Source: JBBTXJ01 sp964636345
GTDB lineage: Bacteria > Patescibacteriota > Patescibacteriia > Magasanikbacterales > JBBTXJ01
Direction of reading: 5' to 3'
Assembly: GCA_964636345.1 (NCBI GenBank)
Contig: CAZWRL010000030.1
Span: 1-7,713 of the forward strand
DNA length: 7,713 nucleotides
Below, piece by piece: positions 1 through 5,982 of this stretch. The position numbers were made by a program, and so were the translations under genes. How positions within the stretch are numbered: the stretch's first letter is position 1; the number at the start of each line of letters is the position of its first letter. Under the pieces are notes generated by a model. The model saw only the letters and a program-made list of their open reading frames with translations, did not search any database and had not been told where the DNA came from.

Positions 1-36
1 CCCATTGAGGGCGAAGTGGTGGATGAGAAAAAGTAA
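1..36 (+). CDS. dnaK: C-terminal end of an upstream gene, probably Hsp70 chaperone DnaK (partial)
   Basis: The first 36 bases read in one open frame as PIEGEVVDEKK and end at TAA (34-36), 2 nt before the dnaJ start. Only eleven residues are visible. A tail of the type EGEVVDxxK is common at the extreme C-terminus of bacterial DnaK, and dnaK is the usual upstream neighbour of dnaJ. The call therefore rests on context plus a weak tail match. No catalytic or structural domain can be checked here. GrpE or another chaperone gene cannot be excluded. Confidence 0.6.
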   Translation, partial: PIEGEVVDEKK

Positions 37-38
37 TC

Positions 39-878
39 ATGGCCAAAGATTATTACAACACGCTTGGCGTTGATCGAAACGCTTCCGCTGACGATGTCAA
101 AAAAGCGTTTCGTCGGTTGGCGCACGAGCATCATCCGGACAAATCCGGCGGCAATGAGGCAAAGTTCAAAGAAGTGAATGAGGCGTTTCAGGTGCTTGGC
201 GACCCGGAAAAACGCCGGCAGTATGACCAGTTTGGAGAGACCTTTGAGGATGCCCAGCGGAATGGCGGAGCCGGCGGATTCGGAGGATTCCAGGGTTTTT
301 CAGGCGCGCAGGGCGTTAATTTTGATTTTTCCGATTTGGGCGATCTTTTCGGATCCGCCTTTGGCGGCGGGCGCGAAGAAGCAACGCGCGGCCGCGATAT
401 CCGCGTTGATGTAGAGCTCTCCATTCCACAGGCAGTGCTTGGGTTGGAACGGGAGTTTCAGTTGATGAAATTGTGCGCGTGCGAAACGTGTGATGGTTCC
501 GGCGCGGAGAAGAACAGCGCGATGGCCTCATGCAAAACGTGCAACGGCCGCGGGCGCGTGGAGCGCGTACAGCGGATTTTGTTTGGCAACGTGCGCGTGA
601 AGGAAGTGTGCGGCGCGTGCCATGGGCGCGGTAAAAAACCGGAGAAAGAATGCGGCCGGTGCGACGGCACTGGTGTGGTGCGTCGCGAGGACCGGTTTAC
701 GGTGGCCATTCCCGCCGGTATCAATCACGGACAGCAGATTCGCATTGCCGGCCGCGGCGAGGCCGCGCCGTTTGGCGCCGAGTCAGGCGATCTTTATATT
801 CGCGTGCATCTGGATATTCCCAAGCGGGTTTCAAAGAAGGCGCGTAAATTATTGGAAGAATTGCAAGGTGAGTTGTAA
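39..878 (+). CDS. dnaJ: Co-chaperone DnaJ (Hsp40), short form with one C-terminal beta-domain
   Basis: J-domain co-chaperone that should stimulate the ATPase of DnaK and deliver unfolded clients in the cytoplasm. Residues 1-66 form the J domain with the HPD motif at 32-34. A Gly/Phe-rich linker follows (about 76-112). Four CxxCxGxG zinc motifs begin at C148, C165, C191 and C205. The first substrate-binding beta-domain surrounds the zinc region (about 119-145 and 216-257), with IPAG at 224-227 and GDLY at 250-253. The chain then goes straight into the final helix (SKKARKLLEEL). Type I DnaJ proteins are usually about 370 residues, so at 279 this one lacks about 80-90 residues matching the second beta-domain. 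Start ATG 39 gives a standard J-domain N-terminus (MAKDYYNTLGV). It lies 2 nt after the presumed dnaK stop, so co-transcription is likely. Confidence 0.95.
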   Translation: MAKDYYNTLGVDRNASADDVKKAFRRLAHEHHPDKSGGNEAKFKEVNEAFQVLGDPEKRRQYDQFGETFEDAQRNGGAGGFGGFQGFSGAQGVNFDFSDLGDLFGSAFGGGREEATRGRDIRVDVELSIPQAVLGLEREFQLMKLCACETCDGSGAEKNSAMASCKTCNGRGRVERVQRILFGNVRVKEVCGACHGRGKKPEKECGRCDGTGVVRREDRFTVAIPAGINHGQQIRIAGRGEAAPFGAESGDLYIRVHLDIPKRVSKKARKLLEELQGEL

Positions 879-880
879 GG

Positions 881-909
881 TTGCGTCGTCGTTATGTTAA
901 TGCTACCAT
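881..909 (+). promoter_or_regulatory. Promoter of the ZIP transporter gene, likely producing a leaderless mRNA
   Basis: A -35-like TTGCGT (881-886) lies 17 bp from a -10-like TACCAT (904-909), preceded by the extended -10 dinucleotide TG (901-902). The -10 ends exactly 6 nt before ATG 916, so initiation at the usual distance would fall on or beside the start codon. The element begins 2 nt after the dnaJ stop. The hexamers are imperfect, so the call rests mainly on spacing and the TGn extension. Confidence 0.5.
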
Positions 910-915
910 AGATAT

Positions 916-1668
916 ATGCAGACAACTTTATTTGTGCTTGGCGCAGTCATCGGAACCTCGCTTCTTGGTCTCTCCGGCGGACTTCTTTTGTTATGGAAAG
1001 AAAAACTCGCGCGGCGTATTTCGCATTTTCTCGTTTCATTTGGCGCCGGTGCGCTCATCGGGATTGTATTTTTTGATCTTTTGCCCGAAGCGTTGGAGGG
1101 AACAACGGACGCGGCGCAAGTATTGCAGATTGTATTTGTCGGGTTTTTGTTATTTTACATTATTGAAAAATCCATATCATGGTATCACTGCCACCATCAC
1201 GAGACGGCGCCGCGCGTGCCGCGCTATCTCATTGTCCTTGGCGATTTTATTCATAACTCGATTGACGGTATGTTGATTGCCGCAACGTTTTTGATTGATG
1301 TGCGACTCGGACTGATTGCGGCGATTGGCGTGCTTCTGCATGAATTGCCGCAGGAGATAGGGGATTTTGGCATTTTGCTTCATTCCGGATTATCCCGCGC
1401 GCGGGTCATCGGATATAATTTACTTTCAAGTGGTGGGGCGCTTGCGGGTGGGACGCTCGTGTTGCTGTTCGGCGCGCGGATTGAAGCGTTTGCGCCCATA
1501 CTGATTGCGCTCGTGGCCGGAAATTTCCTCTACCTTGCGGCCGTGGACCTTATTCCGTCAACGCATCATCACGAAAATACCTCGCGGCATCGCGAGGCGT
1601 TTCATGTGGCGGTCTTTATCTTCGGCGCCGCCTTGATGTGGATTATTTCAAAAACGCTTCACGGCTAA
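916..1668 (+). CDS. ZIP family divalent metal transporter, LIV-1/GufA-like
   Basis: Integral membrane protein of the ZIP (SLC39) family, expected to move zinc or another divalent metal towards the cytoplasm. The 250 residues contain about eight hydrophobic segments (roughly 3-26, 36-58, 70-88, 104-127, 129-142, 165-187, 192-213 and 228-246). The metal-site motifs of helices 4 and 5 are HNSIDG (113-118) and HELPQEIGDF (142-151). The latter is the LIV-1 type HExPxExGD signature, with Q at the position that is often His. Two histidine clusters, HCHHH (91-95) and HHH (217-219), lie in loops and could collect metal. Metal specificity cannot be read from sequence. The start at 916 places MQTTLFVLGAV directly as helix 1. 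There is no Shine-Dalgarno; a leaderless promoter precedes it. The 3' end overlaps the convergent RNase HI gene by 4 nt. Confidence 0.92.
   Translation: MQTTLFVLGAVIGTSLLGLSGGLLLLWKEKLARRISHFLVSFGAGALIGIVFFDLLPEALEGTTDAAQVLQIVFVGFLLFYIIEKSISWYHCHHHETAPRVPRYLIVLGDFIHNSIDGMLIAATFLIDVRLGLIAAIGVLLHELPQEIGDFGILLHSGLSRARVIGYNLLSSGGALAGGTLVLLFGARIEAFAPILIALVAGNFLYLAAVDLIPSTHHHENTSRHREAFHVAVFIFGAALMWIISKTLHG
1572..1597 (-). terminator. Candidate intrinsic terminator of the minus-strand lepA-recJ-RNase HI cluster
   Basis: A perfect 7-bp GC-rich stem (1580-1586 with 1591-1597) with the 4-nt loop GCAT lies inside the ZIP coding region. Read on the minus strand, the stem is followed by TATTTTC, a short U-rich tract. 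It lies about 70 nt beyond the RNase HI stop. No terminator can fit between the convergent genes, so this is the nearest candidate. The U tract is short and the hairpin may simply reflect coding sequence. Confidence 0.35.
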
Positions 1669-2066
1669 TGATGGCGATCAAGCGCCTGATTAACCATCGC
1701 ATCCGCCTCCTTGTTTTTCTCGCGACGAATATGGCGGAACGTCGCTTTTTTAAATTGCGCGGCGGCGTTCCAGGTCTGCACGAATAATTTTTGTAAGTGC
1801 GGTTCTTTCACTTTCCATCGGCGATTCATTTGTTCAACCACGAGTAAACTGTCCATGTAACACTCTACGATGTCCGCGCCAAGTTCGCGCGTTTTTTTGA
1901 GCGCGGAAATAACGGCTCTGTATTCCGCGGTGTTATTGGTTTCAGTGCCAATATATTCGCCATAGGCCGCAAGATTTTTTCCTTGTTCGTTTTTAATGAC
2001 GACACCAATCGCGGCCGGACCCGGATTATTGCGAGAGCCGCCGTCGGTGAAAATGGTTAGTTTCAT
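1665..2066 (-). CDS. rnhA: Ribonuclease HI family protein
   Basis: Expected to cleave the RNA strand of RNA:DNA hybrids using two metal ions, for example at R-loops or primer remnants. At 133 residues it is the compact RNase HI form without an added hybrid-binding domain. The four acidic active-site residues are visible: D8 in TDGGSRNNPG, E48 in NTAEYRAV, D72 in YMDSLLV and D122 in NKEADAMVN. H112 precedes the last one, at the place where many RNases HI carry a loop histidine. Its ATG overlaps the recJ stop as ATGA (2063-2066), so translation is probably coupled to recJ. No Shine-Dalgarno is visible. Pairing with RecJ suggests a nucleic-acid repair or replication role. The stop (TAG, 1665-1667) overlaps the ZIP stop on the opposite strand. 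Some relatives are annotated only as RNase HI-like (RVT_3), so the symbol is given with some reserve. Confidence 0.9.
   Translation of the reverse strand: MKLTIFTDGGSRNNPGPAAIGVVIKNEQGKNLAAYGEYIGTETNNTAEYRAVISALKKTRELGADIVECYMDSLLVVEQMNRRWKVKEPHLQKLFVQTWNAAAQFKKATFRHIRREKNKEADAMVNQALDRHH
1875..1898 (+). terminator. Candidate intrinsic terminator for the ZIP transcript
   Basis: A 5-bp all-GC stem (CGCGC 1875-1879 with GCGCG 1887-1891) with a 7-nt loop is followed at once by seven T residues (1892-1898) on the plus strand. It lies about 205 nt past the ZIP stop, antisense to the RNase HI gene. The U tract is good but the stem is short, so this is only a candidate. Confidence 0.3.
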
Positions 2067-3892
2067 AGCGGTATGGCGAGCAGCGCTCCGGGAGATTGTT
2101 GGCGATACGGCTCAGTCAACACGGCGTCACCGGTAGTTATTTTGACAAGATCAACCAGTTTGATTTGCAATTCTCGATTGCCATTCCATTCATTCACGCC
2201 TACCTCAAATACCAGATCAATACGATCACCGGCCTGGAGTTCGTCGCACCATGCTCCGCAATTAAATCCGATTATTTTACGAATGATGCTAGTGGCGTGG
2301 CGCAGGTGCAGCCGCGCATGTTTGCCGTTTGCGCCAACCGGTTCAACCGAAACGATCTCGCATCCGCGCGCCACATACCGTGGTTCCGGATTGCCCACCC
2401 CAAACGGTTCAAATTTTTCCAGCGTATCATACAGATCCCAGGTGATGTTTTCAAGCGTGACTTCCGCATCAATAGGAAGGGTTGGGATGACGTCAACCGG
2501 CGTTGTTTCCCGGACAATGCGCGAGAGTTCCTGTTTTAATGTTTCAATGGGAAGGCCGTGTTTTAAGGTAAAACCACACGCTTGCGGATGGCCGCCAAAT
2601 TTTTCGAAACAGTGGGGGATTTTTTGCAGGCCCTCAATCATGTTAAATTCAAACGTACTCCGTCCTGATCCGATATGTCGTTCGCCTTGGCGCGCAAGAA
2701 CAATCGCTGGTTTATAAAATTCATCTTTTACTTTGCTCGCGATGAGTCCAACCAGTCCCGCCGTAAAACTATCGTCGGTTATCACGATGACCGCGTCGTT
2801 TTCTTGCGCCGTTTCGCGGATGTAGACGCGTGCCGCCTCAACCATTTCAGAGGTTGCTTCTTGACGCGCCGTGTTATTATCGTTCAGCGCGAGCGCCAGT
2901 TCTTTGGCGCGTTCGGCATCATCTTCCATGAGCAGGTCAAACGCCGCGCTTGCATGATGCATGCGGCCGGCGGCGTTAATGCGTGGCGCAATTTTGAAAC
3001 CGATATCACTCGCGGTAATCATGGAACGGCGCGGCGTGCCATCATGGTTAATAATACCCGCGCCTTTCATGAGGCGACGCAGACCCATGCGGCGCGTTTT
3101 TTCAAGCACCACCAGGCCGTAGCGCACCAGCGTCCGCGTCTCGCCCAAAAGCGGCACCATGTCGGCAACGGACGAGATGGCCACCATATCAAGTTGCCAT
3201 TTTTCAAATGCTTCATGTTTTTCTCCATGGGGGAGCGTGGCGTTTTGCGCGGCATGAGTTTTTAAGAGCCCTTGCGCCAGTTTGAATGCCACCCCGCCGC
3301 CAGCCAGCCCTTTCCATGGATATGTTTCGCCAATAATTTTTGGATGAATAATGGCGTAAGCGCGTTCTGGCAGGATGACGGGCTCTTGGTGGTGGTCCGT
3401 AATGATGACATCAATGCCAAGATCCGCCGCGCGCGCAATTTCCTGCACATTGCTGATGCCGCAATCACACGTGATAATAATATTGGTGCCCGAGGCCGCC
3501 AGTGTATGAACGGTGCGCATGTTGAGGCCATAGCCATCGGTCTCGCGATGGGGAAGAAAAATATCCACCACGCCGCCAAGCATGCGCAGGGTAGTGGTTA
3601 AAATAACCGAAGCGGAAACACCGTCGGCATCGTAATCTCCGTGAACGACGATTTTTTCTTGTTTTTCTATGGCTTCAAAGAGACGATCCACCGCGCGTTG
3701 CATATGCCGAAACAAAAAAGGATCATGGATGTCCTTGTGATAATCGGGGTTCAAAAATTCGTCAATGTCGTGTTGGGTGCGGAGATTCCGATTCCAGAGT
3801 AATTGAAGAACCAGGTCAGGAAGCTCCGGATGTTCGGCGCGAAAATCATCAGGCGCCGAAGGCGCAACGGTCCATTTTTTTTGCAGGGGCAT
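2063..3892 (-). CDS. recJ: Single-stranded-DNA-specific 5'-3' exonuclease RecJ
   Basis: DHH-family nuclease that degrades single-stranded DNA 5' to 3' in RecF-type recombination, mismatch repair and base excision repair. The 609 residues are close to the family norm (E. coli about 577). The metal-binding motifs of the DHH domain are present in order: DYDADG (86-91), D143 in CDCG, DHH (166-168) and D244 in VADMVP. The DHHA1 domain carries GSGRS (408-412) and GGHPQACG (433-440). Residues of about 475-585 fit the RecJ OB-fold, which binds single-stranded DNA. Start ATG at 3892 gives a normal N-terminus (MPLQKKWTV) and lies 6 nt from a candidate extended -10, with no Shine-Dalgarno. The gene follows the small membrane peptide gene by 32 nt and overlaps the RNase HI gene by 4 nt. 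No defect in key residues was seen. Confidence 0.96.
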   Translation of the reverse strand: MPLQKKWTVAPSAPDDFRAEHPELPDLVLQLLWNRNLRTQHDIDEFLNPDYHKDIHDPFLFRHMQRAVDRLFEAIEKQEKIVVHGDYDADGVSASVILTTTLRMLGGVVDIFLPHRETDGYGLNMRTVHTLAASGTNIIITCDCGISNVQEIARAADLGIDVIITDHHQEPVILPERAYAIIHPKIIGETYPWKGLAGGGVAFKLAQGLLKTHAAQNATLPHGEKHEAFEKWQLDMVAISSVADMVPLLGETRTLVRYGLVVLEKTRRMGLRRLMKGAGIINHDGTPRRSMITASDIGFKIAPRINAAGRMHHASAAFDLLMEDDAERAKELALALNDNNTARQEATSEMVEAARVYIRETAQENDAVIVITDDSFTAGLVGLIASKVKDEFYKPAIVLARQGERHIGSGRSTFEFNMIEGLQKIPHCFEKFGGHPQACGFTLKHGLPIETLKQELSRIVRETTPVDVIPTLPIDAEVTLENITWDLYDTLEKFEPFGVGNPEPRYVARGCEIVSVEPVGANGKHARLHLRHATSIIRKIIGFNCGAWCDELQAGDRIDLVFEVGVNEWNGNRELQIKLVDLVKITTGDAVLTEPYRQQSPGALLAIPL

Positions 3893-3898
3893 ACGCGT

Positions 3899-3907
3899 AT
3901 TCTAGCA
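3899..3907 (-). promoter_or_regulatory. Extended -10 promoter candidate for recJ (leaderless)
   Basis: On the minus strand the sequence TGCTAGAAT forms an extended -10 (TG at 3907-3906, hexamer TAGAAT 3904-3899). It ends 6 nt before the recJ ATG, the same geometry as at the ZIP gene. The hexamer 17 bp upstream (TAGCAG) is a poor -35. If active, it would give recJ and the RNase HI gene a start independent of lepA, with the transcript beginning at or beside the recJ start codon. Confidence 0.45.
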
Positions 3908-3924
3908 CGCCTCTCGGGCGACTG

Positions 3925-4029
3925 CTATCCGGCAAGTCCGCCCACAATGCCGGGCGAGAACGCAAAGACCATGCCGAGAATAGTGATGACGGAGACGATG
4001 ATCCAGAAGAGTCGGTGTTGTTTTTTCAT
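3925..4029 (-). CDS. Small single-pass membrane peptide, function unknown
   Basis: An open frame of 34 codons, ATG 4029-4027 to TAG 3927-3925. It begins 1 nt after the lepA stop. The product opens with a basic, polar stretch (MKKQHR), then one hydrophobic helix at about residues 7-32 (LFWIIVSVITILGMVFAF, followed by SPGIVGG), and ends at once. This pattern fits a type I or II single-span inner-membrane peptide, or an uncleaved signal-like helix. I do not recognise a family. Support comes from tight spacing to lepA, shared strand, membrane-like composition and the fact that it fills the otherwise empty lepA-recJ gap. No Shine-Dalgarno is visible, so translation probably depends on termination-reinitiation after lepA. 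An upstream in-frame extension reaching into lepA is possible on paper but unlikely. Confidence 0.6.
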   Translation of the reverse strand: MKKQHRLFWIIVSVITILGMVFAFSPGIVGGLAG

Positions 4030-4030
4030 A

Positions 4031-5815
4031 TTATTTTTTTTTGAGTACGGCGAGATACGCTTCGGGCGGGATTTCAACCGTCCCGGATGCCCGCATGCGC
4101 TTTTTGCCTTTTTTCTGTTTATCAAGCAATTTATTTTTGCGCGTGACATCTCCACCATACAGTTTTGCGGTCACGTCTTTGCGGAATGAACTCACTCGCT
4201 CCGCGGCAATAATTTTACCGCCCACCGCCGCTTGTATTTTAATCATAAATTGCTGGCGTGGCAAGGCGTCTTTTAATGTCTCCACAATCCGCTTGCCGGC
4301 ACGATACGCATCATCGCGCCACACGAGCGTTGCGAGTTCTTCAACGGGTTTATCAGCAACGATGATATCTAATGTGACCACGTCGGTTTTTTCATAGCCC
4401 TTGAGTTCATAATTGAGCGAGGCATAGCCGGCCGTGGCGGACTTTAAGGTATCGTAAAAATCAACGATGAGCGCGGCAAGTGGCAGTTCATAGCGGAGGA
4501 GCGCGCGCTGTCCCTGGCCGGATGATAAATATTCCGTGGTGCGATACCGTCCGCGCCGCTCTGCGGCTAGTTCCATGACCGCGCCCACGTATTCAGATGG
4601 CGCGATAATATCAACACTCATCCATGGCTCTTCCGTGGTTTGGACGTATGAAGGATCAGGCATTTCATGCGGGCCGCGCACCACGACTGCTTCATTTTTT
4701 GTGGTGATTACGTGATAGGCAACCGATGGCACCGTGACAATCACCTCCATCGCGTATTCACGCCGTAATCGTTCCTGAATAATTTCCAGATGCAAAAGAC
4801 CCAAAAATCCACAGCGGAAACCAAAACCAAGCGCTTGGGAATGTTCCGGTTCAAATTGAAGCGCCGCGTCGTTCAGTTTTAATTTTTCCATTGCTTCGCG
4901 GAGCGCCTGATAATTGTCTCCTTCTTTGGGGAAGAATCCGGCAAATACCATAGGTTTCACCTCGTGATAGCCGGGCAGCGCCTCCACATTTTCCGCGGTG
5001 GCGCGCGTGATGGTGTCGCCCACGCGACAGACGGCTATTTCTTTGATGCCGGTTGCGATGTACCCAATCATACCGGTTTCAAGCGGGGAGAGCGGGGTGG
5101 GGCCGGGGGTGGTAATGCCCACGTCCAGCGCGTCAGCCAGCGCGCCGGTGCCAAGCATGCGGATTTTTTCCAGCCGCGTGATTGAACCATCAACAATGCG
5201 CACGCTGGCGATAACGCCTTGATAATCGTTAAAATGCGAATCAAAAACGAGGGCGCGGAGCGGCGCCTTTGGATTGCCGCGCGGCGGGGGAATACGATCA
5301 ATCACGGCCTGGAGCAATTCCGGCACACCTTCTCCGGTTTTGCCGGAGACGGACAAAATTTCTTCTTCGCGACAACCCATGAGCTGGATAATTTCTTTTT
5401 TGGTGCGTGGAACATCCGCGGCCGGGAGATCTATTTTGTTTAAGACCGGGATGATCGTGAGATTTTGTTCAAGCGCCAAATACAAGTTGCCAAGCGTTTG
5501 CGCTTGGACGCCTTGCGTGGCATCAACCAGTACAATCGCGCCTTCAACCGCGGCGAGCGAACGCGAGACCTCATAGGTAAAATCCACATGCCCGGGCGTA
5601 TCAATGAGGTTCAGCGTATATCCTTTGTAGAGCATGCGAACCGGCGCGAGTTTGATGGTGATGCCCTTTTCTTGTTCCAAGTCCATTTGATCCAGCAATT
5701 GCGCGTGCATCTTTCGTTTTTCCACGGTTTTGGTCAATTCCAAAAAACGATCCGCGAGCGTGGACTTGCCGTGGTCAATATGCGCAATAATGCAGAAATT
5801 ACGAATGGAGTCCAT
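4031..5815 (-). CDS. lepA: Elongation factor 4 (LepA), ribosome-associated GTPase
   Basis: Translational GTPase related to EF-G that binds ribosomes and is linked to back-translocation or ribosome assembly, with reported membrane association in E. coli. The 594 residues match the family (about 600). The G domain shows G1 AHIDHGKST (11-19), switch I KGITIK (50-55), G3 DTPGH (72-76), G4 NKID (126-129) and G5 SGKTG (157-161). EF-G-like domains II, III and V follow. The LepA-specific C-terminal domain ends with KKRMRASG and VEIPPEAYLAVLK. This C-terminal signature separates it from TypA and EF-G. Start ATG 5815 gives the standard MDSIRNFCIIAHIDHG N-terminus. A TTGACT-17-TATGCT promoter lies just upstream with almost no leader and no Shine-Dalgarno. 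The 3' end contains a run of nine A residues immediately before the stop. It heads the minus-strand cluster. Confidence 0.97.
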   Translation of the reverse strand: MDSIRNFCIIAHIDHGKSTLADRFLELTKTVEKRKMHAQLLDQMDLEQEKGITIKLAPVRMLYKGYTLNLIDTPGHVDFTYEVSRSLAAVEGAIVLVDATQGVQAQTLGNLYLALEQNLTIIPVLNKIDLPAADVPRTKKEIIQLMGCREEEILSVSGKTGEGVPELLQAVIDRIPPPRGNPKAPLRALVFDSHFNDYQGVIASVRIVDGSITRLEKIRMLGTGALADALDVGITTPGPTPLSPLETGMIGYIATGIKEIAVCRVGDTITRATAENVEALPGYHEVKPMVFAGFFPKEGDNYQALREAMEKLKLNDAALQFEPEHSQALGFGFRCGFLGLLHLEIIQERLRREYAMEVIVTVPSVAYHVITTKNEAVVVRGPHEMPDPSYVQTTEEPWMSVDIIAPSEYVGAVMELAAERRGRYRTTEYLSSGQGQRALLRYELPLAALIVDFYDTLKSATAGYASLNYELKGYEKTDVVTLDIIVADKPVEELATLVWRDDAYRAGKRIVETLKDALPRQQFMIKIQAAVGGKIIAAERVSSFRKDVTAKLYGGDVTRKNKLLDKQKKGKKRMRASGTVEIPPEAYLAVLKKK

Positions 5816-5823
5816 GGGTGGTT

Positions 5824-5852
5824 AGCATACGGGTTTTTACGTCAAAAGTCAA
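5824..5852 (-). promoter_or_regulatory. Sigma70-type promoter of lepA
   Basis: On the minus strand, TTGACT (5852-5847) is separated by exactly 17 bp from TATGCT (5829-5824). The -10 ends 8 nt before the lepA ATG, so the transcript should have a leader of a few bases or none. The -35 lies 7 bp from that of the divergent rpsB promoter. Confidence 0.7.
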
Positions 5853-5859
5853 TCGGCCC

Positions 5860-5888
5860 TTGACGGTTTTTGGGCTTTCAGATATACT
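5860..5888 (+). promoter_or_regulatory. Sigma70-type promoter of the rpsB-tsf operon
   Basis: TTGACG (5860-5865) is separated by exactly 17 bp from TATACT (5883-5888). Both boxes are 5/6 matches to consensus, and this is the best promoter in the window. Initiation is expected near 5895, which gives rpsB a leader of about 88 nt, in contrast to the leaderless arrangement at neighbouring genes. Confidence 0.85.
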
Positions 5889-5920
5889 CTACCCATCCTA
5901 ACAGCTGCGCATGTTCTTCT

Positions 5921-5967
5921 TCCCGACACGTCGGGATCGCGCGGCGATGTACCCCGACTCGTCGGGG
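5921..5967 (+). promoter_or_regulatory. Tandem hairpins in the rpsB leader (possible S2 control element)
   Basis: Two adjacent hairpins lie between the promoter and the rpsB start. The first pairs 5921-5927 with 5930-5936 and the second pairs 5952-5958 with 5961-5967. Both share the core CCCGAC-NN-GTCGGG; in RNA the innermost pair would probably open to give 4-nt loops. The second ends 15 nt before ATG 5983. Neither is followed by a U tract on the plus or minus strand, so they do not look like ordinary terminators. In E. coli, S2 represses its own operon through the rpsB leader, so a similar role is an attractive inference, but no known motif is recognised here. Confidence 0.55.
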
Positions 5968-5982
5968 GTTAAAAAAGAATGT

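Noticed and set aside
881..1276. Open frame of 131 codons overlapping the start of the ZIP gene
   Set aside because: It lies in another frame over a clear transporter gene, starts at the promoter, and shows no family features.
2073..2717. Long plus-strand open frame (214 codons) opposite recJ
   Set aside because: It is antisense to the well-supported recJ frame, has no recognisable domain, and its composition (many Arg, Ser, Pro) is that of a shadow frame in a GC-rich gene.
4030..4158. Upstream extension of the small membrane peptide into lepA (to 77 codons)
   Set aside because: The added part is a basic shadow frame of the conserved LepA C-terminal domain; the 34-codon form next to the lepA stop is simpler.
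1665..5815. lepA-peptide-recJ-RNase HI as a novel defence or repair island
   Set aside because: lepA, recJ and the RNase HI gene are ordinary housekeeping genes with intact motifs, and base composition does not change across the cluster. Only the small peptide is unexplained.
5911..5982. N-terminal extension of S2 from ATG 5911
   Set aside because: It would translate both leader hairpins and add 24 residues absent from S2 proteins; ATG 5983 gives the family N-terminus.
5952..5982. Second rpsB leader hairpin as an intrinsic terminator/attenuator
   Set aside because: It is followed by TTAAAAAAG rather than a U tract on the plus strand, and has no T tract on the minus strand either.
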